A stretch of DNA of 64,000 nt from Nocardia macrotermitis (GCF_009604405.1 NZ_WEGK01000022.1:49809-113808); one strand, 5' to 3'. Positions 17,111 to 26,070 are shown, counted from the first letter of the stretch. The notes: generated by a model from the sequence alone, not told the origin. Program-made: numbers and translations.

Positions 17111-17512
17111 CTAGGCGCGGCCGGTGTCCAGATCGACCCGCACGGTCAGCAGATCGGTGCCGACCGCCCCGACGACCGCGCTGTTGGCCCGGGGCAGCTC
17201 GCGCATCCGGGCCTTGGCGTCGTCCTCGGGCAGCAGGTGCGCGGTCCCGGTGTACCAGTGCCCGCGCAGCCGCACCCGCACCCGGTTGTCGGCCTGGATG
17301 TTGCGGATGTACTGGGATCGGGTACCGAATTCGGACACGAACCAGAACGAATCACCGCGCCGGGCCCCGCCGAGGGGCGTCCGGCGAGCCTGGCCGCTGA
17401 CCCGGCCGGTGGTCTCGAGCAGGGTCTGGATCGGGAGGCGGCGCGCCACCGGGTTGCCGATGGTGCGCTGGAAGGCGGTCACCCAGCGGTGTTGAAAGTC
17501 GGCGTTCACCAT
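17111..17512 (-). CDS. Ddn-like deazaflavin-dependent nitroreductase family protein
   Basis: 133 residues. PIQTLLETTGRVSGQARRTPLGG and the later GHWYTGTAHLL region match the F420-binding split-barrel family that includes Ddn of M. tuberculosis. It likely uses reduced F420 to reduce a quinone or other small molecule; the substrate is unknown. It is slightly shorter than Ddn. The gene is followed by the Pro-rich membrane protein gene on the same strand, 115 bases away. Confidence 0.8.
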   Translation of the reverse strand: MVNADFQHRWVTAFQRTIGNPVARRLPIQTLLETTGRVSGQARRTPLGGARRGDSFWFVSEFGTRSQYIRNIQADNRVRVRLRGHWYTGTAHLLPEDDAKARMRELPRANSAVVGAVGTDLLTVRVDLDTGRA

Positions 17513-17613
17513 GGGTCGACGGTACCGCGACCGGGTGCGCCGCGCGGGCCCGATTCCGCACGGGATGTCGCGCCGCAAACAGCCCGACAGACTCGGTTCA
17601 CCGGCGCGAAAAC

Positions 17614-18228
17614 TCAGTTCACCGGAGTGAAATCCGAGCCCCCGTCCTCGGTCAACGCGTAGATCCCGCTGCCGAGATCGAGCCCGAGCACGGTCCGCGC
17701 GGCGGCCTCGTCGACGTGGATGCGCGGCGGGTCGGGCAGCTTCGCGCCCTCGGGGTAATACGTTCCGGCACCGTAGAATTGGCCGTATCGCAGCACCACG
17801 CCGCCGAGGCCGAGCACCGCGGATTCCAGGAATTCCTTGGCCGCCTGGCCTTCTCCGGACATCTCCCACGCAACACTCTGTGCCACAAAGCGTTTCGCAC
17901 CCGCCGCCTGCGCCGCGGCGATCAGGTTGGCGGTGCCCTCCTTACGCATCCGCGCGTTGGCGGCGCGTCCGGCGGCCAGATCCTCGGCCCGGTCGGGCAG
18001 GTCGGTGAGCTGATGCATCACCAGATCGGGCGCGTACGCCCGCACCGCCTGCTCGAGCCCCGCGGCGTCGAATACATCGCACACCACCGGTTCGGCGCCG
18101 AGCCCGGCAAGCATCTCGGCCTTCTCCGGCGACCGTGTCATCCCCGCGACCCGACATCCGGCCGCGATCAGCATCGGCGTCAATCGGCTACCGAGCACAC
18201 CACTCGCACCTGCCAGGAAGATCTTCAC
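17614..18228 (-). CDS. NAD(P)-dependent epimerase/dehydratase-like protein
   Basis: 204 residues. KIFLAGASGVLGSRL is the cofactor loop of an extended/atypical SDR. The usual active-site Tyr-x-x-x-Lys is not clear. The protein is shorter than typical epimerases and may be atypical. GTG start at 18228: TAGGGT (18236-18241) ends seven bases upstream, which fits a leaderless message. The frame stays open for 68 further codons upstream, where a SnoaL-like fragment is found. Confidence 0.75.
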   Translation of the reverse strand: MKIFLAGASGVLGSRLTPMLIAAGCRVAGMTRSPEKAEMLAGLGAEPVVCDVFDAAGLEQAVRAYAPDLVMHQLTDLPDRAEDLAAGRAANARMRKEGTANLIAAAQAAGAKRFVAQSVAWEMSGEGQAAKEFLESAVLGLGGVVLRYGQFYGAGTYYPEGAKLPDPPRIHVDEAAARTVLGLDLGSGIYALTEDGGSDFTPVN

Positions 18229-18318
18229 CCACCTCACCCTAGCCACCACCCCGGCCCCACGGCGCAGCTCGCACATTCCCCGTGGTGGCCGACCGGTTTC
18301 CCGCGTGTCCCGCCGCCC

Positions 18319-18432
18319 CACGAATTGGTGGTCGGTGCGGATGCGGCCCTGCCCGTCGACCCTCAGCACATCGAATCCCGAACCCGCCACACTGCCGTCG
18401 GCGCGCGACCGCCACTTCCAGGTCACCGTCAC
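18319..18432 (-). pseudogene. possible remnant of a SnoaL-like gene
   Basis: On the minus strand 38 codons read VTVTWKWRSRADGS through VDGQGRIRTDHQFV, which looks like the last strands of a SnoaL/NTF2-fold protein. There is no N-terminal half: an in-frame TGA lies about 30 codons upstream. The frame runs without stop into the epimerase-like gene. Resemblance is by eye only. It occupies most of the 283-base spacer between that gene and the XRE regulator. Confidence 0.3.
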
Positions 18433-18511
18433 CGCTGCCCCGGCCCGCCAGTTCGAACGCGATTCCCTCGAGGGAATGGCAGGGCGACCGCGCGAGGCCG
18501 ATCATGAGGGT

Positions 18512-19366
18512 ATGACCACAGTTTCGGCGAGCGCGGTTCCGGCCGCGGTCGCGTTCGGGCGGGAGCTGCGCAGGTGGCGTGGGCGGCGGCGGTGGAGTCA
18601 GCTCGATCTGGCGATCCGTGCCGACACCACGCAGCGGCATCTGAGTTTCCTCGAGCAGGGCCGCTCGCAGCCGGGCCGGGCGATGGTGGTGCGGCTGGCC
18701 GAATCGCTCCGGTTGTCCCTGCGCGAACGCAACGATCTGCTGGTCGCGGCCGGTTACGCACCCATCTTCGGTGAATCCGCCATGGACACAACGGAATTGG
18801 CACCGGTCCGCACGGCCCTGCGGCAGATCCTGAGCGGTCATCTGCCCTATCCCGCGCTGATCGTCGACCGCGTCGGCGTCCTGATCGAATCCAATTCCGC
18901 GTTCGACCTGTTCCTCGAGGGCTGCTCCCCGGAACTGCTGCGCCCGCCGATCAACGTGCGCCGCCTGGCCCTGCACCCCGAAGGACTCGCGCCCCGCGTC
19001 CTCAACCTGCCCGAATGGGGCCGCCACGTCACCGAGTCATTGCGCAACCGCACCCGCGTCAGCCCCGACCCCGACCTCGAGGCCCTGACCGCCGAACTGG
19101 AGAGCTACCTCCCGCCCACCATCCCCGGCCCCGACTACCTCGGCTTCGCCGTCCCCCTGCGCCTGCACACCGATTCCGGTGAGCTGCAACTGATCACCAC
19201 CCTCACCTCCTTCGCCACCGCCACCGACATCACCCTCGCCGAACTCCACCTCGAAGCCTTCCTCCCCGCCGACGAACCCACCGCCCGCATCCTGCGACAG
19301 CGCGCGGAATCACCAGCCGCGGCCAGCGACGAGCAGCGCGTTGCTCACCGCGTCGACATCCGGTAA
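18512..19366 (+). CDS. XRE-family regulator with MmyB-like ligand domain
   Basis: 284 residues. The N-terminal helix-turn-helix (RRWSQLDLAIRADTTQRHLSFLEQGRSQPG, about residues 26-55) is followed by the MmyB-like ligand-binding domain (about 100-265; YPALIVDRVGVLIESNSAFD). Such regulators often sit beside oxidoreductases, here the divergent epimerase-like gene. The last 57 bases overlap tail-to-tail with the LysR gene on the other strand. Start with a purine-rich GAGGG immediately upstream. Confidence 0.85.
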   Translation: MTTVSASAVPAAVAFGRELRRWRGRRRWSQLDLAIRADTTQRHLSFLEQGRSQPGRAMVVRLAESLRLSLRERNDLLVAAGYAPIFGESAMDTTELAPVRTALRQILSGHLPYPALIVDRVGVLIESNSAFDLFLEGCSPELLRPPINVRRLALHPEGLAPRVLNLPEWGRHVTESLRNRTRVSPDPDLEALTAELESYLPPTIPGPDYLGFAVPLRLHTDSGELQLITTLTSFATATDITLAELHLEAFLPADEPTARILRQRAESPAAASDEQRVAHRVDIR

Positions 19367-20233
19367 TGCGGGCGCGCCGATACGGCGGGCCAGGAACGCG
19401 GTGTTGATCGGCGGGTCCGCGGGGTCCAGGAGGGCCGTCAGTTCGCCCGAATCCAGTTGTGCGGCAATCAGATAGCGGGGCAGGACGCTGATTCCAGCGC
19501 CCGCGACGACCAAGGCGGTCAGTGCCCGCAGGTCCGCCGCGACGACGGCCGGTTCGGCGTCGAGGCGGGTATGGAAGACGTGCCGCCAGTAGCGACGCAG
19601 AATCGGCAGATCCGTGGCGTAGCTGAGCAGCGGGACGGCGGCGAGTGCGGTGGGGTCCGATCGCAGCAGTTGTCGCGTATCGATCCGGGCGGCGACGGCG
19701 GGTGCGGCGACCAGTACGAATTCCTCGTCCATGAGCGCTTCGGCCTGCACCGTGCGCCCGCGCGGGCGGATCACCGAGACCACCAGGTCGTACTGACCGG
19801 TGCGCAGCCCGGCCAGCAGGTCCTCGGCCAGGCCGGTGGTCACCGTGAGCCGCACGTCGCGGGCGATCAGCGGCGCGAGCGCGGGCAGTGCCAGCGCGGC
19901 CAGCATCTCGGCGGGCCCGGCCAGTCGCACCGGCGGCTGGGCCCGCGCCGCGTGTGTCGCGTTCCCGGCTACCGCCTCGAGCGCGTCCATCGGCCCGGCC
20001 AACCGCGCGGCCAGTTCCTCGGCCGCCGCCGTGGGTGCCACACCGCGCGGTAGACGTTCGAAAAGCTGTCTCCCCAAACATTTTTCGAGCATCTGCAGCT
20101 GCGCGGTCACCGTCGGCTGGGACAGTCCGACCAACCGCGCCGCCGCCGTCACCGACCCCGCCCGGTAGACCGCCAGAAAGGTACGCAGCTGAATCAGATC
20201 CAGCCCACCCGCGCGCTCCACCACATCCGCCAC
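19310..20233 (-). CDS. LysR-family regulator
   Basis: 307 residues. The winged helix-turn-helix (LIQLRTFLAVYRAGSVTAAARLVGLSQPTVTAQLQMLE) is followed by a periplasmic-binding-protein-like effector domain from about residue 95. It overlaps the end of the XRE gene by 57 bases. LysR targets are usually divergent genes, but here the upstream neighbour is a methyltransferase on the same strand, 48 bases before it, so the regulated gene is unclear. Confidence 0.87.
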   Translation of the reverse strand: MADVVERAGGLDLIQLRTFLAVYRAGSVTAAARLVGLSQPTVTAQLQMLEKCLGRQLFERLPRGVAPTAAAEELAARLAGPMDALEAVAGNATHAARAQPPVRLAGPAEMLAALALPALAPLIARDVRLTVTTGLAEDLLAGLRTGQYDLVVSVIRPRGRTVQAEALMDEEFVLVAAPAVAARIDTRQLLRSDPTALAAVPLLSYATDLPILRRYWRHVFHTRLDAEPAVVAADLRALTALVVAGAGISVLPRYLIAAQLDSGELTALLDPADPPINTAFLARRIGAPALPDVDAVSNALLVAGRGW

Positions 20234-20281
20234 CTCGGCCCGTCGCGCCGCGCCGACCGCACAGCGCCGTCAGGTCGAAGT

Positions 20282-21016
20282 CTATTGAACGACCCCCGCC
20301 GGCGCCGCATCATTCCCAGCGGCCGTCACTGGTTTACGGGCGGTGAGAATTCCCGCCGAATACCTGCTCACAGTGAAATCCGGAGCCGAGAATCCCACCG
20401 CGCGCAAAGCATCGGCGTACCTGCGCACATCGATCTCGGAAAGAGAATCAGTCTGCGCCACAGCATCTTTCGCATCGGACGCCGGTGGCATACGCCGCCC
20501 CATCAAGGTGGTCACCGCCCGCATCACCCCACTCGGATGAGCGTCCGCCAGCAGCACCAGCCCACCGGGCCGCAGCACCCGCCACATCTGCGCGAGCGCC
20601 TCGTCCCGCCCCGCCGCCGCGATGTGATGCATGACGAATGTGCAAGTGACAACATCGAATTCACCGTCACCGAACGGCAGGGCCTGCGCCACCCCCGACT
20701 CGAAACGACAATTCGACGCCCGGACGTGCGCGCGGGCGTACCCGACCATCTCGGCGGACGGATCCACCCCGGTGGCCGCACCGCCGGACCCGACCGCCTC
20801 CCCCAGCGCGGCCACCAGTTTCCCTGGGCCACAACCGATATCAAGCGCCCGATCACCGGGCGCGACACCGCTGGAGTGCACGATGTCACGCAGCAGCCGG
20901 GCATGCCGACCACCGAAGAGCAGTTGCGTCAGCACGTTGTAACGACGCGGACTGGTGATCAACAGCCCGGAATCATCGGAAACGGTGACAGGAAGGAGTT
21001 GTACGTTTCGGGACAT
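20282..21016 (-). CDS. class I SAM-dependent methyltransferase
   Basis: 244 residues. ALDIGCGPGKLVAALGE is SAM motif I, TGVDPS ends strand 2, and FDVVTCTFVMHHI and MWRVLRPGGLVLLADAHP are motifs II-III of UbiE-like enzymes. The substrate is unknown. Start at the internal ATG; the longer frame upstream lies in the divergent spacer to a TetR gene and is not coding-like. TetR control is possible. Confidence 0.8.
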   Translation of the reverse strand: MSRNVQLLPVTVSDDSGLLITSPRRYNVLTQLLFGGRHARLLRDIVHSSGVAPGDRALDIGCGPGKLVAALGEAVGSGGAATGVDPSAEMVGYARAHVRASNCRFESGVAQALPFGDGEFDVVTCTFVMHHIAAAGRDEALAQMWRVLRPGGLVLLADAHPSGVMRAVTTLMGRRMPPASDAKDAVAQTDSLSEIDVRRYADALRAVGFSAPDFTVSRYSAGILTARKPVTAAGNDAAPAGVVQ

Positions 21017-21150
21017 GCGTTCAGGATCGAAGGCAGCACGGTCCCGCACCAGAACCGAAATGCGCCGATCCGTCCGATTCCGCACGGATCGACAGGAATT
21101 GTCCGGCAACAACAGGCACACCGAGCAGCACCAGGCACCAGGAGACACCG

Positions 21151-21684
21151 ATGGACCGCCGCATCCGCCGCACCCGGGACCTGCTGCACCGCGCCCTGAT
21201 CGAGCTGATGCTCGAACGCGGCTACGCGCGAATCACGGTGCAGGACATCATCGATCGCGCCGACGTGGGCCGCTCCACCTTCTACGCGCACTTCCGCGAC
21301 AAGGACGACCTGCTCGTGGTCAGCAGCACCGAATATCTGCGCACCGCCGTGGCCCACGCGGTCCCGGCCACCGGCCCGCCGCTGGCCCCCGCGCACACCA
21401 TGCTGCACCTCGCGGCCGACCATCCCGAGCTCTACCGCGCGTTGCTCGGCCCGCGCAGCCCCGCGGTGCTGATCCGCGCCACCCAGCAGATGGTGGCCGA
21501 AACCCTCTCGGCCCATCTGACCCACCATCTCGACCTCCCCGACGACGAATTCGCCGATACGGTCGCCTTCCTGTCCTGGGGCCTGCTCGGCCTGATCGAA
21601 TCCGTGACCGATCCCGCACACCCGACCCCGCCCGATTCCGCCTACCGCCGCCTGCTGTCGCTGGCCGGTCCGGGACTGTCCTGA
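21151..21684 (+). CDS. TetR-family regulator
   Basis: 177 residues: RITVQDIIDRADVGRSTFYAHFRDKDDLL is the helix-turn-helix, followed by a C-terminal region like TetR_C_7/AcrR members. AGGAG lies seven bases before the ATG. It is divergent from the methyltransferase gene, its probable target, across a 134-base spacer in which I see no convincing dyad. Confidence 0.85.
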   Translation: MDRRIRRTRDLLHRALIELMLERGYARITVQDIIDRADVGRSTFYAHFRDKDDLLVVSSTEYLRTAVAHAVPATGPPLAPAHTMLHLAADHPELYRALLGPRSPAVLIRATQQMVAETLSAHLTHHLDLPDDEFADTVAFLSWGLLGLIESVTDPAHPTPPDSAYRRLLSLAGPGLS

Positions 21685-21696
21685 AACTACTCTCCA

Positions 21697-21750
21697 ACGA
21701 ATACTTGCTGACGAATACTCGTAGACGTATATTCGTAGACGAGCATTGAA
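21697..21750 (+). repeat. four imperfect 14-bp tandem repeats upstream of padR
   Basis: Successive units begin at 21697, 21711, 21725 and 21739: ACGAATACTTGCTG, ACGAATACTCGTAG, ACGTATATTCGTAG and ACGAGCATTGAA. Together they fill the spacer between the TetR stop and the padR ribosome site. The two central units also form an imperfect dyad (CGAATAC with GTATATTCG). They look like the operator array of the PadR regulator. Confidence 0.6.
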
Positions 21751-21760
21751 GGGAGTTCCG

Positions 21761-22423
21761 ATGAAGCGACGGAAGGTAGGCAACCTCCTGGCCCTGGCCG
21801 TGCTGGCCACGCTGGTCGAGGGCCCCATGCACCGCTACGAGATCGCGGCCAAGATGCGCAATCGCGGCAAGGAACGCGATATGGACGTCAAATGGGGCTC
21901 GCTCTACACGGTGGTGCAGAACCTGGAGAAGCACGGTTTCCTGGAGATCGTCGGCAGCGAGCGCGACGGCGCCCGCCCCGAGCGCACCATCTACGCGCTC
22001 ACCGCGGCCGGTCGCGCCGAGACCGAGGACTGGACCCGCGAGCTGCTCAGCACCCCCGCGCCGGTGCACCACCCGTTCGTCTCGGGCCTGTCGGTGGCCG
22101 CGATCATCCCCCCGGACGAGGTGATCGCCCTGCTCGAACAGCGCAGCGACCGCCTGACCCGGCAGATCGCGGTGGACCGCGCCGAGGTCGACAAGGTCCG
22201 CGGCACCGTCCCGCGCCTGTTCCTGATCGAGAACGAGTTCACCATCGCGATGCTCGAGGCCGAGGTCGCCTGGGTGGACGGGCTGCGCGCGGAACTCGCC
22301 GGCGGCACCTTCCCGGACGTCGACTGGTGGCGTCGGATGCACGCCGAGAACATCGACCCGCACGAGATCGCCGGCATGGTGGAGAGGGGGGATTACCAGC
22401 CGACCACCGAAACCACGGAATAA
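21761..22423 (+). CDS. PadR-family regulator
   Basis: 220 residues. The N-terminal winged helix begins LLALAVLATLVEGPMHRYEIA and contains WGSLYTVVQNLEKHGFLE, typical of PadR. The C-terminal part (about 100-200) is the helical Vir_act_alpha_C-type dimer domain. GAAGGGAG precedes the ATG; an in-frame TTG at 21746 is less likely. Likely represses itself through the 14-bp repeat array, and perhaps the monooxygenase gene that follows 196 bases downstream. Confidence 0.87.
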   Translation: MKRRKVGNLLALAVLATLVEGPMHRYEIAAKMRNRGKERDMDVKWGSLYTVVQNLEKHGFLEIVGSERDGARPERTIYALTAAGRAETEDWTRELLSTPAPVHHPFVSGLSVAAIIPPDEVIALLEQRSDRLTRQIAVDRAEVDKVRGTVPRLFLIENEFTIAMLEAEVAWVDGLRAELAGGTFPDVDWWRRMHAENIDPHEIAGMVERGDYQPTTETTE

Positions 22424-22452
22424 CCGGAAAACCACTGTCCGACAACAGAAAA

Positions 22453-22490
22453 CGAGCCCGAAAAGGTGCGGCAACACCTTCCCGAGCTCG
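22453..22490 (+). terminator. candidate terminator after padR
   Basis: A two-part hairpin: outer CGAGC/GCTCG and inner AAGGTG/CACCTT with a six-base loop, ending 67 bases after the padR stop. It separates padR from the monooxygenase gene. Confidence 0.45.
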
Positions 22491-22619
22491 ATTCCCTTCA
22501 CCGTCCCGAACCGCATCCGCGCAGGCGAACCGGCCCGAGGTCTGGCAACTTCAGGATAACCGGGCTCCCCGCGCGACATCCGGATCGGGCATACCCACCC
22601 ATCCACAGGGAGAACACTC

Positions 22620-23828
22620 ATGTCCGCAATTCGTTCCGCACTGATCATCGGCGGCGGTATCGCCGGACCGGTCGCCGCCACCGCGCTGCGCATGGCCGGT
22701 ATCGAGAGCCGCGTGTTCGAGGCGTATCCGGGCCCGGCCTACAACATCGGCAGCACCCTCGGTTTCGCCGCCAACGGCCTGGCCGCACTGGACGTCATCG
22801 GCGCCGGTGACGCGGTGCGCCGGGTCTCGATGCCGATCCACCACCAGGTGATGTCGTTGGGGCACAAGCAGATCGAGATGCCCGCGCTGCCGGGCGTGGA
22901 GGCGTTGCAGATCGTCGAACGCAGCGATCTGCATCGGGCGCTGCACGATCACGCCGTCTGCGCCGGGGTCGATTTCAGCTACGACAAACGCCTGGTCTCG
23001 GTCGACGAGCACGCCGACGGCGTCACCGCGCACTTCGCCGACGGCACCAGCGCCACCGCCGACATCCTGATCGGCGCCGACGGCATCAAATCGCAGGTCC
23101 GCACGCTGATCGATCCGAACGCGCCCGCAGCGAACTACACCGGACTGCTCGGCTTCGGCGCGTCGGTCGAATGTTCGGTGCAGGTCCCGCCGGACACGAT
23201 GTACTTCACCTTCGGCAAGAACGCGTACTACCTGTACAGCGCGATGCCCGACGGCCGGATCGGCTGGGGCGCGAATCTGCCGCACCCGGAGTACCTGAGC
23301 GCCGCGCAGGCCCGGGAGATCCCCAACGAGCAGTGGTTGCGAACGCTGCGGGAGGTCTACGGTCAGGACACCCCGGGCGGCGAATTCGCCCGCAACACCA
23401 CGCCGGAGGAGTTGGTCGTCATCGGCGGTCTGCACATCATGCCGCCGGTGCCGAACTGGTATCGCGGCCGGATGGTCCTGGTCGGCGACGCGGTGCACGC
23501 CCCGTCGAACAGCACCGGCCAGGGCGCTTCGCAGGCCATCGAGTCGGCCCTGCAACTGGCTCGCTGCCTGCGCGACTTCGCCGATCCGGCAACGGCTTTC
23601 GCGACCTACGAGCGGATCCGCCGGCCGCGCGTGGAGCGGATCGCCGCGCGCGGGGCGAAGATCAACCACGGTAAGACGATGGGTCCGGTGATGCGCCGGA
23701 TGATGCCGGTGCTGATGCCGTTGGCGGCCAAGGCGATGAAGCTCGAGGAGACCATGCGCCGCGAGCAGAGTTACGTGATCGATTGGGACGCACCGGTGAA
23801 CGAGCAGGCCGAACTGATCACGGCCTGA
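22620..23828 (+). CDS. FAD-dependent aromatic-hydroxylase-like monooxygenase
   Basis: 402 residues of the group A flavin monooxygenase family (PHBH/TetX-like). GGGIAGPVAATALR (residues 11-24) is the FAD loop, GADGIKSQVR is the DG motif, and LVGDAVHAPSNSTGQGASQA is the GD motif. It should hydroxylate or epoxidise a small hydrophobic or aromatic compound using NAD(P)H and O2. GGGAG lies before the ATG. It is convergent with the MFS pump, and PadR and the pump nearby suggest handling of an antibiotic-like or phenolic compound. Confidence 0.82.
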   Translation: MSAIRSALIIGGGIAGPVAATALRMAGIESRVFEAYPGPAYNIGSTLGFAANGLAALDVIGAGDAVRRVSMPIHHQVMSLGHKQIEMPALPGVEALQIVERSDLHRALHDHAVCAGVDFSYDKRLVSVDEHADGVTAHFADGTSATADILIGADGIKSQVRTLIDPNAPAANYTGLLGFGASVECSVQVPPDTMYFTFGKNAYYLYSAMPDGRIGWGANLPHPEYLSAAQAREIPNEQWLRTLREVYGQDTPGGEFARNTTPEELVVIGGLHIMPPVPNWYRGRMVLVGDAVHAPSNSTGQGASQAIESALQLARCLRDFADPATAFATYERIRRPRVERIAARGAKINHGKTMGPVMRRMMPVLMPLAAKAMKLEETMRREQSYVIDWDAPVNEQAELITA

Positions 23829-23844
23829 AATATCCGGTGCCACA

Positions 23845-23886
23845 ACAACTTCCGGGCGACGGGAAATCCCGTTGCCCGGAAGTTGT
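23845..23886. terminator. strong bidirectional terminator hairpin
   Basis: ACAACTTCCGGGCGACGGG, loop AAAT, then CCCGTTGCCCGGAAGTTGT: a 19-bp stem with one G-U pair. It fills the 69-base gap between the convergent monooxygenase and MFS genes. Confidence 0.85.
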
Positions 23887-23897
23887 ACGAAAGGTAT

Positions 23898-25931
23898 TCA
23901 GACCCGCGCGGTGAGCAACTCCGGCCGATCGGACTCGTCGAGCAGTTTGGTGGCGATATTGTCCAGCGCCTTGTCGAACAACGCCCGATCCGCCGGATTC
24001 GCACAATCCCAATCATCGATCCGACCGCACACCCAACTGCGCCAGGCCGCCTTGATCCGATCCGATTCGGCCACTCCCGCCTCGGTGAGATGCATTCGCG
24101 GACCGTCGAATTCGATCATCCCGAGCCGAACGGCCTTGTCGTACACCGGTTCCAGTACCTCCGGCGGCATCCAGTGCGCGCGGGCGACGGCGTCGAGGGT
24201 GGCTTCCCCGCGCGCCCTGCGCAACATCTGCACCTGCCCGATCGCCCACGCCTGATCCCTGGTCAGCGAACTGCCCGAGGCCGCCAGGATCAGCGGGTCG
24301 GGCAACTCGTCGGTGCGCAGTTTGCGCATCAGACTGGCCAGCGCGAATTCCAGGCGCGCCACCGAATCCGCGGTATCGGGCACCGAGAATCCGCCGCCCA
24401 CGTCCGAGGCCTCCGCCCGCATACTGTCGCGCAGCGGAATCTCCTTGAGCAGCCACGCGATCAGGAACCCCACGACCGCGACCGGCACCACCCAGCGGAA
24501 CACGTAATCGATCGAGGTCGCGTACGCCTCGATGATCGGAGCCGCCTGCGCCTCGGGCAGTTTGCGCAACAGCTGCGGCGTCGCGGCGGTCGTCGGGGAC
24601 ACCCCGGGCGACTGCGCCAGCGCCTCCGCCAGTTTGGTCCCGATCTGATTGTTGTAGAGCGTGCCGAATATCGCTGTGCCGAAAGTACTTCCGAGAGTGC
24701 GGAAGAACGTCACCCCGGAGGTCGCGGTGCCCAGATCCGCGTACGGCACGGTGTTCTGCACGACGATGGTCAGCACCTGCATCGCCAACCCGATCCCCAT
24801 CCCCAGAATCAGCATGTACAGCGATTCGAGCCAGATGCCGGTACCGCGGCCCATCGTCGACATCAGATACAGCCCGAGCGCCATGACCGCGGTCCCGGCG
24901 ATCGGGAAGTATTTGTAGCGCCCGGTCCGCCCGACGACCTGTCCGGAGATGATCGAGGTGACGAACAGCCCCACCACCATCGGCAACGTCCGCACCCCGG
25001 ACACCGTCGCGGACACCCCGTCGACGTATTGCAGATAGGACGGCAGATACGTCATCGCACCGAGCATCGCGAATCCGACGATGAACGACAGGATCGAGCA
25101 GACGGTGAAGACGTTGCTGCGGAACAGATGCATCGGCAGCATCGGTTCGGCCGCGCGCAGTTCCACGAAGACGAACGCGGTCAACAGGATCGCCGCCGCG
25201 ACGAACAGCCCGATGATCGTGGTCGACCCCCACGCGTACTGCTGCCCACCCCATTCCAGCCCCAGGATCAGACAGCTCACCCCGAGCGCGACCAGGGCGA
25301 TGCCCGCGTAGTCGATGATCGGCCGCAGCACCGTGCGCACCGACGGAATCGCCCGCGCCGCGACGACGATCATGATGATCGCGATGGGAACGTTGACGTA
25401 GAAGCACCACCGCCAGCTCGCGTGATCGGTGAACAGCCCGCCCAGCGTCGGGCCCACGACGGTGGTGACGCCGAACACCGCGCCCAGCGCGCCCTGGTAT
25501 TTTCCGCGGTCCCGCAGCGGGATGACGTCGGCGATCAACGCCATCGAGGTCACCATCAGCCCGCCCGCGCCGATGCCCTGGATGGCGCGGGCGATGATCA
25601 GCAGCAGCATGCCGTTGGACAAGCCGGCGACCATCGAACCGACGATGAAGATCAGCCCGCTGACCTGGAAGACGAGTTTGCGTCCGAACAGGTCGCCGAA
25701 CTTGCCGGCCAGCGCGGTCGCGACGGCCTCGGCCAGCAGATAGGACGTGACCACCCAGGCCATATGTCCCGAACCGCCGAGGTCGGCCACGATGGTGGGC
25801 AGCGCGGTGGACACGATGGTCTGGTCGAGTGCGGCCATGAGCATGCCGAGTACGACTGTGATGAACACGACATTGGCGCGGGTATGGCTCACGGGAGCGG
25901 GCGCGTCGGCGACTGCTGTGACACCGGTCAT
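23898..25931 (-). CDS. DHA2-type (EmrB/QacA) MFS exporter with C-terminal winged-helix domain
   Basis: 677 residues. About 14 membrane helices occupy residues 20-540. MLMAALDQTIVSTALPTI (motif D1) and GKFGDLFGRKL (motif A) place it among drug:proton antiporters, and RAIQGIGAGG is motif B. The last ~140 residues are not membrane: they resemble a MarR-like winged helix (SLTRDQAWAIGQVQMLRRA, then GMIEFDGPRMHLTEAG). This extension is also known in some mycobacterial pumps. It exports toxic compounds across the cytoplasmic membrane; substrate unknown. Confidence 0.9.
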   Translation of the reverse strand: MTGVTAVADAPAPVSHTRANVVFITVVLGMLMAALDQTIVSTALPTIVADLGGSGHMAWVVTSYLLAEAVATALAGKFGDLFGRKLVFQVSGLIFIVGSMVAGLSNGMLLLIIARAIQGIGAGGLMVTSMALIADVIPLRDRGKYQGALGAVFGVTTVVGPTLGGLFTDHASWRWCFYVNVPIAIIMIVVAARAIPSVRTVLRPIIDYAGIALVALGVSCLILGLEWGGQQYAWGSTTIIGLFVAAAILLTAFVFVELRAAEPMLPMHLFRSNVFTVCSILSFIVGFAMLGAMTYLPSYLQYVDGVSATVSGVRTLPMVVGLFVTSIISGQVVGRTGRYKYFPIAGTAVMALGLYLMSTMGRGTGIWLESLYMLILGMGIGLAMQVLTIVVQNTVPYADLGTATSGVTFFRTLGSTFGTAIFGTLYNNQIGTKLAEALAQSPGVSPTTAATPQLLRKLPEAQAAPIIEAYATSIDYVFRWVVPVAVVGFLIAWLLKEIPLRDSMRAEASDVGGGFSVPDTADSVARLEFALASLMRKLRTDELPDPLILAASGSSLTRDQAWAIGQVQMLRRARGEATLDAVARAHWMPPEVLEPVYDKAVRLGMIEFDGPRMHLTEAGVAESDRIKAAWRSWVCGRIDDWDCANPADRALFDKALDNIATKLLDESDRPELLTARV

Positions 25932-26054
25932 TAGCTCAGTATGTGCCGGGACCGGCCACTACCGGGGCAGGACACGAAATACGGCCCGCCCGACCGCGTT
26001 GTAGCAATCATTCGGCACACATCACCACGCCGGGCGCCGATACTTCCCACCGAA

Positions 26055-26070
26055 CTTACCGCTGAGTAAG
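26055..26070. promoter_or_regulatory. candidate operator between MFS pump and SDR gene
   Basis: CTTAC, six bases, GTAAG: a perfect 5-bp dyad 57 bases before the SDR start in the 195-base divergent spacer. TetR-type regulators often bind such TTAC/GTAA sites; none is encoded next to it. Nothing else stands out in this spacer. Confidence 0.3.

Noticed and set aside
21697..21750. CRISPR-like array
   Set aside because: The units are contiguous 14-base repeats without spacers and no cas genes are near.
23883..25934. A 683-codon open frame on the plus strand opposite the MFS pump
   Set aside because: Composition is His/Arg/Asp-rich nonsense typical of the antisense of membrane helices; the minus-strand frame is a clear transporter.
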